From: Piliocolobus tephrosceles
Taxonomy: Eukaryota > Chordata > Mammalia > Primates > Cercopithecidae
Direction: 5' to 3'
Length of the DNA: 64,000 nucleotides
Assembly: GCF_002776525.5 (NCBI RefSeq)
Contig: NC_045443.1
Span: 41,579,492-41,643,491 of the forward strand
In this document: positions 12,799 to 23,774 of the stretch, one piece after another
Numbering within the stretch: the stretch's first letter is position 1
Layout of the letters: each line of letters starts with the position of its first letter
Position numbers and translations under genes: made by a program
The notes under the pieces: model-generated
Told to the model about the DNA's origin: nothing
What the model saw: the letters and a program-made list of their open reading frames with translations, nothing else
Database searches by the model: none

Positions 12799-13109
12799 AA
12801 ATTCAGAACTGCATTTCTTGTCAATCCAATCCAAATCCTGCCTACATATTTGAGGTAGTATTTTGCTAAATAAATGTTTAAAACTTAGAGCCCAAATCTA
12901 AGTGGACATTTATTACTTAGTGTAATTCAAGCATTATGGATGCATTTTGCTTTAATCTAATTTTTTGCATTGACATGGAAATCTTTCTAACAAAGTTTTG
13001 CTTTAAATCAAGAATCTATTCTCACTGGTTGTAAAGACGCACAGAATACTTCACGGAAAAAGCAGATATACCAAAAAAAAAAAAAAAAAAAAAAAAAAAT
13101 TCAGAACTG
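12799..13109 (+). mobile_element. Unidentified poly(A)-tailed retro-insert with perfect 13-bp TSD
   Basis: AAATTCAGAACTG occurs at 12799-12811 and again at 13097-13109. Between them lie about 260 bp of sequence that I match to no repeat, followed by an uninterrupted A run to 13099. This is the signature of L1-driven reverse transcription of a cellular or non-coding RNA, probably a 5'-truncated copy. No AATAAA lies in the 30 bases before the tail and there is no long ORF, so the parent could be a 3' UTR, a long non-coding RNA or an unannotated SINE-like unit. Strand is set by the tail. Confidence 0.65.
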
Positions 13110-14269
13110 AATAAATAAAGCATCTGCCAAAATCCCTGGTCTAGAGTGGTCTGCTGTACACTGAACTTATTACTTATTTCATTTCAACTATAAAGACACT
13201 TGAGAATACACACAGACACAAACAATTGTAATAGTTGACTGCTCTGAGTTTGGCTGCCAGCCAAAATCCTTCACAAGTTATAGGTAGGCCATCAAAATAA
13301 AAAACAAAAATGCACAGGGACATACTTGCCTGCAGATAGAACTTGTTTCCCTTTCTTAAAAAAAAAAAAAAAAAAAACACAAGTAGAATCACCAAATTCC
13401 CATTCTAAAACTGGGATTAGATTAAATAGCTTAGACATAGTAATAACAAAGCAATTCCAACTTATGAAAAAGTAGTACAAGCTCTTTTGCAAGTACATTC
13501 AAGGAACACCAATATGTTATCAGAATTATATTAGTAACCAGATGATTTTGACTTTGCAAATAAGTGGTTCCTGGTTATTGATGCAATGTATTCCTGGAAA
13601 CCACACCAGAAGGCTGATTATCATTAAATGGAACTAATCATATCCTTATTGGAGTCACATGTTCTAACATAGTTTGGCACCATCAGCAAAAACCAATGAA
13701 TAAATGGGTGAAGAGTTCAAAAGTAAAGGACATGTACTTTATAATCAGCGCTGAATATGCACAGCAGTAAAACAAAAATGAGAGAAGAGGGCTAATATGT
13801 AAATTAAGTACATCATATCTTGACACAGAGATCTTCATTCCATAATGACACAAAAGGAGAAAAATTAAATTAAAAAAAGTAACAACATGCAATGTTAATG
13901 ACTAATACAATGGATTTTGAAGTCTCATTTTTGGAAGTGAAAGTAATGACAAATCAATAAATTCTTTCTGAATTTCTTAGACTTTGCAGTTATCCAATGG
14001 TTGCTGAAGAATTGCAGCATGCTCACCCACATGGTAGAGGGTGGTAAGCCTACACTGAAACACAATAAACCAAGTTACTGCACTGAAGCACAATCCAAGC
14101 CAAAATGTGGTCTCATGCAAGCTGAGATCAAGGTGTTGAAATACATTTGTTCATCTAATCTCCAACCCCACTGGGTTCTATAAAGCTTTCCCAGCTTTGA
14201 GACTTGCCCTTTGCTATTGGTCAGTATTTTTGTTCTGGAGTCTTTGGGTCTGCTCATTTCTCCACCCCG
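13110..14269. other. Intron, nothing recognised; A run at 13358
   Basis: A run of about 19 A at 13358-13376 has no convincing flanking duplication. Short ORFs only. Confidence 0.5.
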
Positions 14270-14545
14270 TAATGTTCTTCCCCAAGTTCTTCATCCCTCA
14301 GGATCCCAGCGAGGCCCTACCTGAAAACATAACCTAAGTAGGTCCCCTTGCTGGCCTCTATAGCTTTCCTTCATAGCACCTATTTAGCATTTGATAATAC
14401 TCACCCACTTGCTTGGTTACTAATCTGCCTGCTCACCTCACCCCCTATCTAGGGGTAAAGACAATGAGGGGATGAATTGTGTGACTAGCACAGTACCCAG
14501 GCCATATTAGGTGTGCCCACCTAAATATGAATTAGGTGAATGTAC
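14270..14545 (+). repeat. L2 fragment (3' part)
   Basis: CCCAGCGAGGCCCTACCTGA, CATAGCACCTATTTAGCATTT and GGGGTAAAGACAATGAGG follow the L2 order. Confidence 0.6.
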
Positions 14546-15909
14546 CTTTCAGACTAAAGGACTATTTTCCCTACATATGTCTTTGTCCATACTTCATAAT
14601 TCTAAATTTGAAATTTTGAGGTCTTGAGACTAGTGAATTTGCAGGTGAGGAATAAGACTAATAGCTTCTCTGTTCAGTGTAGAATAACTGTATAGTATCG
14701 GCTTTTATTTGAATGCAATTACATTTCAAGAGACATGATATTATGTAAGGTGTATCTAAATTTGAGTACAAAGGAGTCAACTAATATAATTCTATTCCAC
14801 TGTATTAATTTGAACTATGGGTGAGAATCATTTCAATTCAAATGGCCTAAATAGTCACTTTCACACTGAAGCATGAAAGGGTATAATTTCAGTTCCAGCA
14901 TTCTAACAGAGTCCACTATAAAGGCAAAATATCAGGTTAGAAGAGTTTAATGTTAGCTTCAGAAAATCATTTGAAAATAATCTCAGAATTTAAAAAAAAT
15001 TAAGTTTTACTGAAAACACCTTTTCCTATTGATTGGATTATCTGTCAACAGAATTATCTAAAGTCAAATTGATTTTTAAAGGAATTAAAATACGAAGACT
15101 CAGGTAAAGAAATATTGTGTTTAGGAGTAGGATGCAGAGTTGTGGTACCCCTGCAGTAATAAATCAGCAGCAAAGCATTACAGAGATGTCACAGGTTAGC
15201 TTGCTTGGAAATGTACCGGATGCTACCCTTACAGTCGTATCTATTAACCCAAAGTCTTCATGGATAGACTCCATATTTCAGAGACAGATTGGGCACATAT
15301 GATGAAATAATGCATTGAAAACTCTCTCTGGTAATTCTGGGTTAAAAGGTTATTTTCTGCATTCATTTTTACAAATAGCATGGTAATTGAAACAAAATGC
15401 AGAATGGAAATATTTATTAACAAACCATTTTTCCCAGACATCATCACCAATCACAGAAGCTGGCTTGCATTGTGATACATATTTGCCAACACTGTCATAA
15501 ATTTTCAACAACACCGTAATTATTTCCTGACCTCGAACTGTTAGTTCATAAAGGATTTCAGAATATCGTCTTGCTCTAGAAACTTCTTTTCTAATCTGTC
15601 TTTGTCATTCTGAAGACATTCCCATAAATAGCACTGACTTAACAAAGAAAGGGTATATTTTACAGGAACAGACCTGTTGGTTACATATTATAATAAACAG
15701 TGAAGCACTATTACTTTGTCCTCTATTACTAATAGCCCTATTAATCATGTTGCGGTGTTTCATTATCCATGCAGAAGCAATACCTATAGGCATATTTTGC
15801 ATATTTAACATGAGGATATATAATTTGTACTTGCATAATTAAGAAAACTTGATATGAACAGAAAAATGCCTCATCGTTTGGCTGGCATTTGCATTCAAGC
15901 TTATGTTTA
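14546..15909. other. Intron, nothing recognised
   Basis: AT-rich. No landmark of any repeat class was seen. Confidence 0.5.
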
Positions 15910-16115
15910 GCTATTTGTTGAGCACTTATAATGTCCCAAGTACTATAAAATATAATTTACTTTGTCCTTTGATTTAATTTTCACAATAACCCTATGAAAT
16001 AGGTATTGTTAACTCCATAGTATACTATAAGGCAAATGAAGCATGAAAAGGGGTAAAAAAATTTCTTCAAAGAATTTTAAGTAGAGGAACTAGAATTCAA
16101 CTAGATCTGTCAAAT
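15910..16115 (-). repeat. MIR SINE
   Basis: TTTGTTGAGCACTTATAATGTCCC, CACAATAACCCTATGAAATAGGTATTGTT and a degraded core match the MIR reverse complement. Confidence 0.75.
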
Positions 16116-16649
16116 TTAGAGACTAAATTCTTAAATGTTAAACTAAGTTAAGAAGCTCTGAATTAAACTAATCCATCTTCTTCATTTGAAAGTTTATATC
16201 TTTTGCAAAGTAAACATGTTACCCCTTAACTGCTCTACAGATCAACCCCAGCCACATGGCCACACTGTGGATCTAATTACCAGAAGGCACTTTCCATATG
16301 CAAGGTCTCACAGTTGGTGCTTCTTACGGATTTCACCCTGGGAATTATCCTTTAAGAAGTCCAAGGTCACGTCCCATCATAAGGACCCCACTTTAAGAAG
16401 AATGAGGGTTAACTAAAACACATCAAGAGAACAGTCATAATAATGAAGGAATTAAGTAGGAACAATAACTGGTGGAAGTGTGAACTAATTTTAAAAAAGG
16501 ATACCCCCAGAAAGTGAATTTTTAAAAACATTATTTTGAGCGCTGTTAGATGGAATAAAGATTAGTCTTATTTTCCTATGTTCCACGGTGTAAAATAAGG
16601 ATAGTTTAATCACTGACTCAACTCAAGAATATGGTATTCATTCCATGTC

Positions 16650-16925
16650 AACTTCATTTGTGTTGGCCTCCTTGCCTGAAATCTTCTTTCTTCTTCTAGT
16701 TTACCCAAATTCTATCTCTCCTGAAATGTACTTTACATTCCATCACTGTCAAGAAAATGTTTCTGATTGGAACCATCCTCATTGAATTTCCTACCTTCAG
16801 AACTCCTAGGCATTATTATACTAGCTTCTTTTGATTGCTCTTATTTGTTATAGAAATTCTCCAACAGACTAAGTTCTTCCAAAATAGGGTCCATGTCTTT
16901 TACTTCTTCTCTAGCACATAAAGGT
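16650..16925 (+). repeat. Possible L2 3' region
   Basis: CTAAGTTCTTCCAAAATAGGG and CATGTCTTTTACTTC resemble the L2 end. Weak match. Confidence 0.4.
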
Positions 16926-17029
16926 GAGGTGTGGAAATAATGAAAAAAATATATATATAAACATTATTTTAGATAATAAAATTAATAAAGTAGCCAAAGC
17001 AAGAGTTCCACATGTTATGGGGAAAAAGC

Positions 17030-17188
17030 ATCCAAAGAACCCATGAGTTAAGAAGGAATCACAATGGATATTTTAAAATACTTAGAATTAAATGCTATAA
17101 AGAATACTGATATTACATTTGTGGGATGTAGCTTAAGGAAATATTAGATGGAAATTTATACATTTATATGCACTCATTAGTCACGGAC
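17030..17188 (+). mobile_element. Old L1 (L1M-type) ORF2 fragment
   Basis: AAGAAGGAATCACAATGGATATT, TGGGATGTAGCTTAAGG and GATGGAAATTTATACATTTAT match the L1M ORF2 region between the endonuclease and reverse-transcriptase domains. Many changes and no open frame. Confidence 0.7.
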
Positions 17189-17392
17189 ATAAAGATGGCA
17201 ACAACAGACACTGGGGTCTACTAGGGTGGGGACAGAAGGAGGGGAGTAGGGTTGAACTAACTATTGGGTGCAATGCTCAATACATGGGTAACAGGATCAA
17301 TCATACCCCAAACCTCAGCATCACACAATATACCCAGGTAACAAGCCTGTTTATGTACCCCATGAATCTAAAATAAAACTTGAAATTATTAA
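17189..17392 (+). mobile_element. L1 3' end (L1PB/L1MA-type) inside the L1M region
   Basis: AAGATGGCAACAACAGACAC, CTATTGGGTGCAATGCTC, ATATACCCAGGTAACAAGCC and CTAAAATAAAACTTGAAA form a typical L1 3' terminus. It sits between two blocks of L1M ORF2. Confidence 0.85.
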
Positions 17393-17399
17393 AAAGGTA

Positions 17400-18060
17400 G
17401 ATTCTATGAAGTATATAATGATGAATAGATTAGTAAACTCTATCAAGCATATAATAAATATCAAAGGTACACAGTCTTCTAAACAGTGGAAGAGGAGAGA
17501 CCATTTCTCAACTTATTCAGTCAGGGATCTTACCCTGATCCCAAGCCAGATAAAGGCATTACAAAAAAAAAAAAAACTACAGACAGGTATCCCTTATGAA
17601 TATATGCAAAATTGCTACACAAATTATTAGTCAATCAAATTTAATAGTATATAAAAAGGATCATACATTCTATCTAAGTGGAGTTCATCCCAGGAATGTA
17701 ACACTGGTATGACACTGCCTAATCAATCCATGAAATTGACCATATTAATAATGTGAAATAGAAAATTTATATGATCATCTCAGTAGACTCAGAAAAAGTC
17801 TACAATAAAATTCATTATCCATTCTGATAAAAGTTCTCAGAAAACTAGAAGGAGAAAGAAATCTCAGAAACCTGATAAATGGCATCAACAAAAACCTAAA
17901 GTTAACATGATACTTAATAGTGAAAGCTTCTTGTTTTCCGTTGACATCAGAAACAAGTCAGGTGTCTAATCTCACTTCTATTCAACACTGCACTGGTGGG
18001 GTCTAGCCAGTGCAGTAAGGCAAGAAAGGAAACAAAAAGCAATCAGATTAGAAAAAATAA
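17400..18060 (+). mobile_element. Old L1 (L1M-type) ORF2 fragment, RT region
   Basis: Runs from ATTCTATGAAG through ATCCCAGGAATGTAACACTGG, ATCATCTCAGTAGACTCAGAAAAAG and CTATTCAACACTGCACTGGTGGGG. This is the L1 reverse-transcriptase segment, with numerous stops and indels. Roughly 0.7 kb of consensus ORF2 that should lie between this block and 17188 is missing and is replaced by the other L1 3' end. Confidence 0.85.
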
Positions 18061-18089
18061 AAATAAATAAATGCATACATTGGAAACAC

Positions 18090-18290
18090 ATGGCTTTCAA
18101 AACAAGCAGACCTGGGCACCAGTATTTATTAGTAGTGTGATTTTAAACAAGCTATTGAAAATTCCAACGCTTTATGCTCCTCACTTATGTGATGAGGATA
18201 ATAATATCAAACTTAAGATGGTGTTTTGAAGATTGAATTAAATAAACAAAGCATCTGGAACCATGTCTGACATACTCAAGGCACTCTTTT
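18090..18290 (+). repeat. MIR SINE
   Basis: AAGCAGACCTGGGCACCAG, GTGATTTTAAACAAGCTATTG, GAGGATAATAATATCAAAC and CTGACATACTCAAGGCACTC follow MIR in order. Confidence 0.75.
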
Positions 18291-18369
18291 AAAAAAAAAT
18301 ATTATCACCACCTCCCCTCGGAAGCCAAAAAAATTAGATTAATTAAATGCTGACCAACATTTAATTAAT

Positions 18370-19590
18370 GCCACTGACATATTTAAAGAAAAAAGAAGAA
18401 GACAGTCTACATGAATCCTGGAAAAGAAAAACCTTTGTACATTCTTCCTTTATTATCTGGGGAAGTGATACACTGACCAAATACACCAGAATCCCAGTCT
18501 CCTTAGAATCTTCTCATTAATTTCTTTTGCTCTACTTATAATTCAGTTATCTCTATCTTTTTTTTTTTTTTTTTTTTTTGATGTTTGTTTTCCCAAAGGA
18601 GAATGCTATAACTAGGCCATAGAGAGTATTAGAGTCTTCTTGATTGTGCTAGTGGATAGGACTATGGTGAAAATTATGTATAGAAAAAAATCAAAATAGG
18701 GAGAATAGAAAATAGGAAAAGAAAGTAAGAAGAAATATGAGCCCGTACAGGAGTCAAAGGAAACACACACACACCCATACACACACAAACACAAACAACA
18801 CGTTAGGCAGAAGAAAAGTCAGAATTGTCAGGTTATTAAACACTAAGAGGAAAAGAAGTTTGATTAAGAGGTAAAGGCAACAGTATAAAATGCCAGAGAG
18901 ACATGAGAAAAGGGACTTCCTGTAGATATTTAGGTCACTGGTGATTTCTATGTGAGTAAATTCAGAAGATGAGAGAAAAAGCCAGTTTATAAGAGGCAAA
19001 TAAGTGGTAAAGAAGTGCTGGAGAAGCATGGAGTAGCAAACCATGCTGTTTTACTTTGTGATAAGATAGGATGGTAGCTAGAGTGGGGTCCTCTTCATAC
19101 TACAAAATGTTAAATCCATAGCACCCCCTTTCCCCAGTATGATTTGCAGCAGTGTGACAGAGAAATTGAGAAATAATAAAAAAGTAATACACACATATCT
19201 CAAATACTTAAAATATACAAACAAACATTTGCGTGTCAGTCACTAATGGAGAGCCAAGGTCTTTGCTTTGAGTTCAAAGTCATGCCTTTATAAATCACAG
19301 GAAATATGTATTCTGTAGGAGTTCCAGCTCTAATTCATTTAAAGTGCAGTGAGAAATTAAAGATATAAAGATATAAAGATATATAGATATAAAGCATCTT
19401 TATAAAGATGCTTCCAGAGCAATCTGAATAATGAATAGTAGATTCATATGATGTTCTCCAATATTTTACAGTTTTCTTACCCACCCCTAATATGATAACA
19501 CATTGTTAAGTACTTGACCAAATCAAGTTTTCCTAAATATCCAACTTTTTTTGTTGAAACAACATAATTTGGAAAATGTGTTTGGTTGGC
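18370..19590. other. Intron with T run and CA-rich simple sequence
   Basis: A run of about 22 T lies at about 18558-18579 and imperfect CACACA at 18768-18797. Two short palindromes near this stretch (18338-18369 and 19392-19413) are described as findings. Nothing else recognised. Confidence 0.5.
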
Positions 19591-19871
19591 TATCAATGTG
19601 TGTGTGTGTGTTTTGTTTTTGTTTTGTTTTGTTTTGTTTTGTTTTATTATTATACTTTAAGTTCTAGGGTACATGTGCATAACATGTAGGTTTGTTACAT
19701 ATGTATACCTGTGCCATGTTGGTGTGCTGCACCCATCAACTCGTCAGCACCCATCAATTCATCATTTATATCAGGTATAACTCCCCAATGCAATCCCTCC
19801 CCCCTTCCCCCTCCCCATGATAGGCCCCATTGTGTGATGTTCCCCTTCCCGAGTCCAAGTGATCTCATTGT

Positions 19872-22694
19872 TCAGTTCCCACCTATGAGTGAGAACATGC
19901 GGTGTTTGGTTTTCTCTTCTTGTGATAGTTTGCTAAGAATGATGGTTTCCAGCTGCATCCATGTCCCTACAAAGGACGCAAACTCATCCTTTTTTATGGC
20001 TGCATAGTATTCCATGGTGTATATGTGCCACATTTTCTTAATCCAGTCTGTCACTGATGGACATCTGGGTTGATTCCAAGTCTTTGCTATTATGAATAGT
20101 GCCGCAATAAACACACGTGTGCATGTGTCTTTATAGCAGCATGATTTATAATCCTTTGGGTATATACCCAGTAATGGGATAGCTGGGTCATATGGTACTT
20201 CTAGTTCTAGATCCTTGAGGAATCGCCATACTGTTTTCCATAATGGTTGAACTAGTTTACAATCCCACCAACAGTGTAAAAGTGTTCCTATTTCTCCACA
20301 TCCTCTCCAGCACCTGTTGTTTCCTGACTTTTGAATGATTGCCATTCTAACTGGTGTGAGATGGAATCTCATTGTGGTTTTGATTTGCATTTCTCTGATG
20401 GCCAGTGATGATGAGCATTTCTTCATGTGTCTGTTGGCTGTATGAATGTCTTCTTTTGAGAAATGTCTGTTCATATCCTTTGCCCACTTTTTGATGGGGT
20501 TGTTTGTTTTTTTCTTATAAATCTGTTTGAGTTCTTTGTAGGTTCGGGATATTAGCTGTTTATCAGATGAGTAGATTGCAAAAATTTTCTCCCACTCTGT
20601 GGGTTGCCTGTTCACTCTGATGGTACTTTCGTTTGCTGTGCAGAAGCTCTTTAGTTTAATTAGATCCCATTTGTCAATTTTGGCTTTTGTTGCCATTGCT
20701 TTTGCTGTTTTATTTTTTTATTTTGTTTTCAAAGGGAATTTTTCCAGTTTTTGCCCATTCAGTATGATATTGGCTGTGGGTTTGTCATAAATAGCTCTTA
20801 TTATTTTGAGATATGTTCCATCAATACCGAATTTATTGAGCGTTTTTAGCATGAAGGGTTGTTGAATTTTGTCAAAGGCCTTTTCTGCATCTATTGAGAT
20901 AATCATGTGGTTTTCATCTTTGGTTCTGTTTATATGCTGGATTACATTTATTGGTTTGTGTATGTTGAACCAGCCTTCCACCCCAGGGATGAAGCCCACT
21001 TCATCATGGTGGATAAGCTTTTTGATGTGCTGCTGAATCCGGTTTGCCAGTATTTTATTGAGGATTTTTGCATCGATGTTCATCAGGGATATTGGTCTAA
21101 AATTCTCTTTTTTTGTGTGTGTCTCTGCCAGGCTTTGGTATCAGGATGATGTTGGCCTCATAAAATGAGTTAGGGAGGATTTCCTCTTTTTCTATTGATT
21201 GGAATAGTTCAGAAGGAATGGTACCAGCTCCTCCTTGTACCTCTGGTAGAATTCAGCTGTGAATCCATCTGGTCCTGGACTTTTTTGGTTGGTAGGCTAT
21301 TAATTATTGCCTCCTTTTCAGAACCTGCTATTGGTCTATCCAGGGATTCAGCTTCTTCTTGGTTTAGTCTTGGGAGAGTATAAGTGTCCAGGAAATTATC
21401 CATTTCTTCTAGATTTTCTAGTTTTTTTGCATAGAGGTGTTTATAGTATTCTCTGATGGGAGTTTGTATTTCTGTGGGGTTGGTGGTGATATGGTGATAT
21501 CCTCTTTATCATTTTTTATTGCGTCTATTTGATTCTTCTGTCTTTTCTTCTTTATTAGTCTTGCTAGTAGTCTATCAATTTTGTTGATCTTTTCAAAAAA
21601 CCAACTCCTGGATTCATTGATTTTTTGGAGGGTTTTTTGTGTCTCTATCTCCTTCAGTTCTGCTCTGATCTTAGTTATTTCTTGCCTTCTGCTAGCTTTT
21701 GAATGTGTTTGCTCTTGCTTCTCTAGTTCTTTTAATTGTGATGTTAGAGTGTCCATTTTAGATCTTTCCAGCTTTCTCTTGTGGGCATTTAATGCTATAA
21801 ATTTCCCTGTACACACTGCTTTAAATGTGTCCCAGAGATTCTGGTATGTTGTATCTTTGTTCTCATTGGTTTTAAAGCCTTCTTTATTTCTGCCTTCATT
21901 TCGTTATGTACCCAGTAGTCATTCAGGAGCAGGTTATTCAGTTTCCATGTAGTTGAGTGGTTTTGATTGAGTTTCTTAGTCCTGAGTTCTAGTTTGATTG
22001 CATTGTGGTCTGAAGGACAGTTTGTTATAATTTCTATTCTTTTCCGTTTGCTGAGGAGTGCTTTACTTCCAATTATGTGGTCAATTTTGGAATAAGTGTG
22101 ATGTGGTACTGAGAAGAATGTCTATTCTGTTGATTTGGGGTGGAGAGTTCTGTAGATGTCTATTAGGTCTGCTTGCTGCAGAGATGAGTTCAATTCCTGG
22201 ATATCCTTGTCAACTTTCTGCCCCATTGATCTGTCTAATGTTGAGAGTGGGGTGTTGAAGTCTCCCATTATTATTGTATGGGAGTCTAAGTCTCTTTGTA
22301 AGTCTCTAAGGACTTGCTTTATGAATCTGGGTGCTCCTGTATTGGGTGCATATATATTTAGGATAGTTAGCTCTTCATGTTGAATGGATCCCTTTACCAT
22401 TATGTAATGGCCTTCTTTGTCTCTTTTGATCTTTGATGGTTTAAAGTCTGTTTTATCAGAGATTAGTATTGCAACCCCTGCTTTTTTTTGTTCTCCATTT
22501 GCTTGGTAGATCTTCCTCCATCCTTTTATTTTGAGCCTATGTATGTCTCTGCATGTGAGATGGGTCTCCTGAAGACAGCAGACTGATGGGTCTTGACTCT
22601 TTATCCAGTTTGCCAGTCTGTGTCTTTTAATTGGACCATTTAGTCCATTTACATTTAAGGTTAATATTGTTATGTGTGAACTTGATCCTGCCAT
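19872..22694 (-). pseudogene. L1 ORF2 (endonuclease / reverse transcriptase), broken
   Basis: Starts at ATG 22694 with MAGSSSHITILTLNVNGL. The N-terminal 190 residues are an intact AP-type endonuclease domain up to the first break: LNVNGLN, CCLQETH and MGDFNTPLS carry the family's Asn, Glu and Asp catalytic positions. A TAG replaces the expected Tyr codon near 22122. Further pieces in other frames follow, including the RT segment with IPGVEGWFN and IISIDAEKAFDKIQ (20718-21083). After FPLKT the sequence jumps near 20715 to TKAKIDKWDLIKLKSF (frame 19872-20696). The FADD catalytic loop and about 375 codons are therefore missing. The C-terminal zinc-knuckle-like region (CWRGCGEIGTLLHCWWDC) is present. 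Confidence 0.92.
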
Positions 22695-22757
22695 TATGAT
22701 ATTAACTGGTTATTTTGCTTGTTAGTTGATGCAGTTTCTTCCTAGCCTCGATGGTCT

Positions 22758-23774
22758 TTACATTTTGGCATGTTTTTGCAATGGCTGGTACTGGTTGTTC
22801 CTTTCCATGTTTAGTGCTTCCTTCAGGGTCTCTTGTAAGGCAGGCCTGGTGGTGACAAAATCTCTAAGCATATGCTTATCTGTAAAGGATTTTATTTCTC
22901 CTTCACTTATGAAACTTAGTTTGGCTAGATACGAAATTCTGGGTTGAAAATTCTTTTCTTTAAGAATGGTGAATATTGGCCCCCACTCTCTTCTGGCTTG
23001 TAGAGTTTCTGCCGAGAGATCTGCTGTTAGTCTGATGGGCTTCCCTTTGTGGGTAACCCGACCTTTCTCTCTGGCTGCCCTTAAGATTTTTTCCTTCATT
23101 TCAACTTTGGTGAATCTGGCAATTATGTGTCTTGGAGTTGCTCTTCTCGAGGAGTATCTTTGTAGCACTATCTGTATTTCCTGGATTTGAATGTTGGCCT
23201 GCCCTACTAGGTTGGGGAAGTTCTCCTGGATGATATCCTGAAGAGTGTTTTCCAACTTGGTTCCATTTTCTCCCTCACTTTCAGGCACCCCAATCAGACA
23301 TAGATTTGGTCTTTTTACATAATCCCATACTTCTTGCAGGCTTTGTTCATTTCTTTTTCTTCTTTTTTCTTTAGACTTCTCTTCTTGCTTCATTTCATTC
23401 ATTTGATCCTCAATTGCTGATACTGTTTCTTCCAGTTGATCGAGTCGGTTACTGAAGCTTGTGCATTTGTCACGTATTTCTCGTGTCATGGTTTTCATCT
23501 CTGTCAATTCGTTTATGGCCTTCTCTGCATTAATTATTCTGGTTATCAATTATTCCACTTTTTTTCCAAGAGTTTTAGTTTCTTTGCGCTGGGTATGTAA
23601 TTCCTCCTTTAGCTCTGAGAAGTTTGATGAACTGAAGCCATCTTCTCTCATCTCGTCAAAGTCATTCTCCGTCCAGCTTTGATCCGTTGCTGGTGATGAG
23701 CTGCGTGCCTTTGGAGGGGGAGATGCGCTCTTAGTTTTTGAATTTCCAGCTTTTCTGCCCTGCTTTTTCCCCAT
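22758..23774 (-). pseudogene. L1 ORF1 (RNA-binding chaperone), one nonsense codon
   Basis: A continuous frame of 338 codons on the minus strand begins MGKKQGRKAGNSK, typical of ORF1p, and ends QYQPLQKHAKM. In ORF1p order there is a basic N-terminus, a coiled coil (about residues 50-150, with SNRLDQLEETVSAIEDQMNE), the RNA-recognition domain (WDYVKRPNLCLIGVP, RYSSRRATPRHII) and the C-terminal domain (RARREWGPIF-like ARREWGPIFTILK). A single TAA at about 23550-23552 splits it at codon 75. Otherwise it is open, which suggests a moderately young insertion. In active L1s this protein trimerises on L1 RNA to form the transposition particle. Confidence 0.92.

Noticed and set aside
13174..13376. A run at 13358-13376 as a second retrocopy tail
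   Set aside because: Only CACAAGT recurs nearby. No duplication of adequate length was found.
18558..18579. T run as the tail of an antisense retro-insert
   Set aside because: No flanking duplication and no recognisable element beside it.
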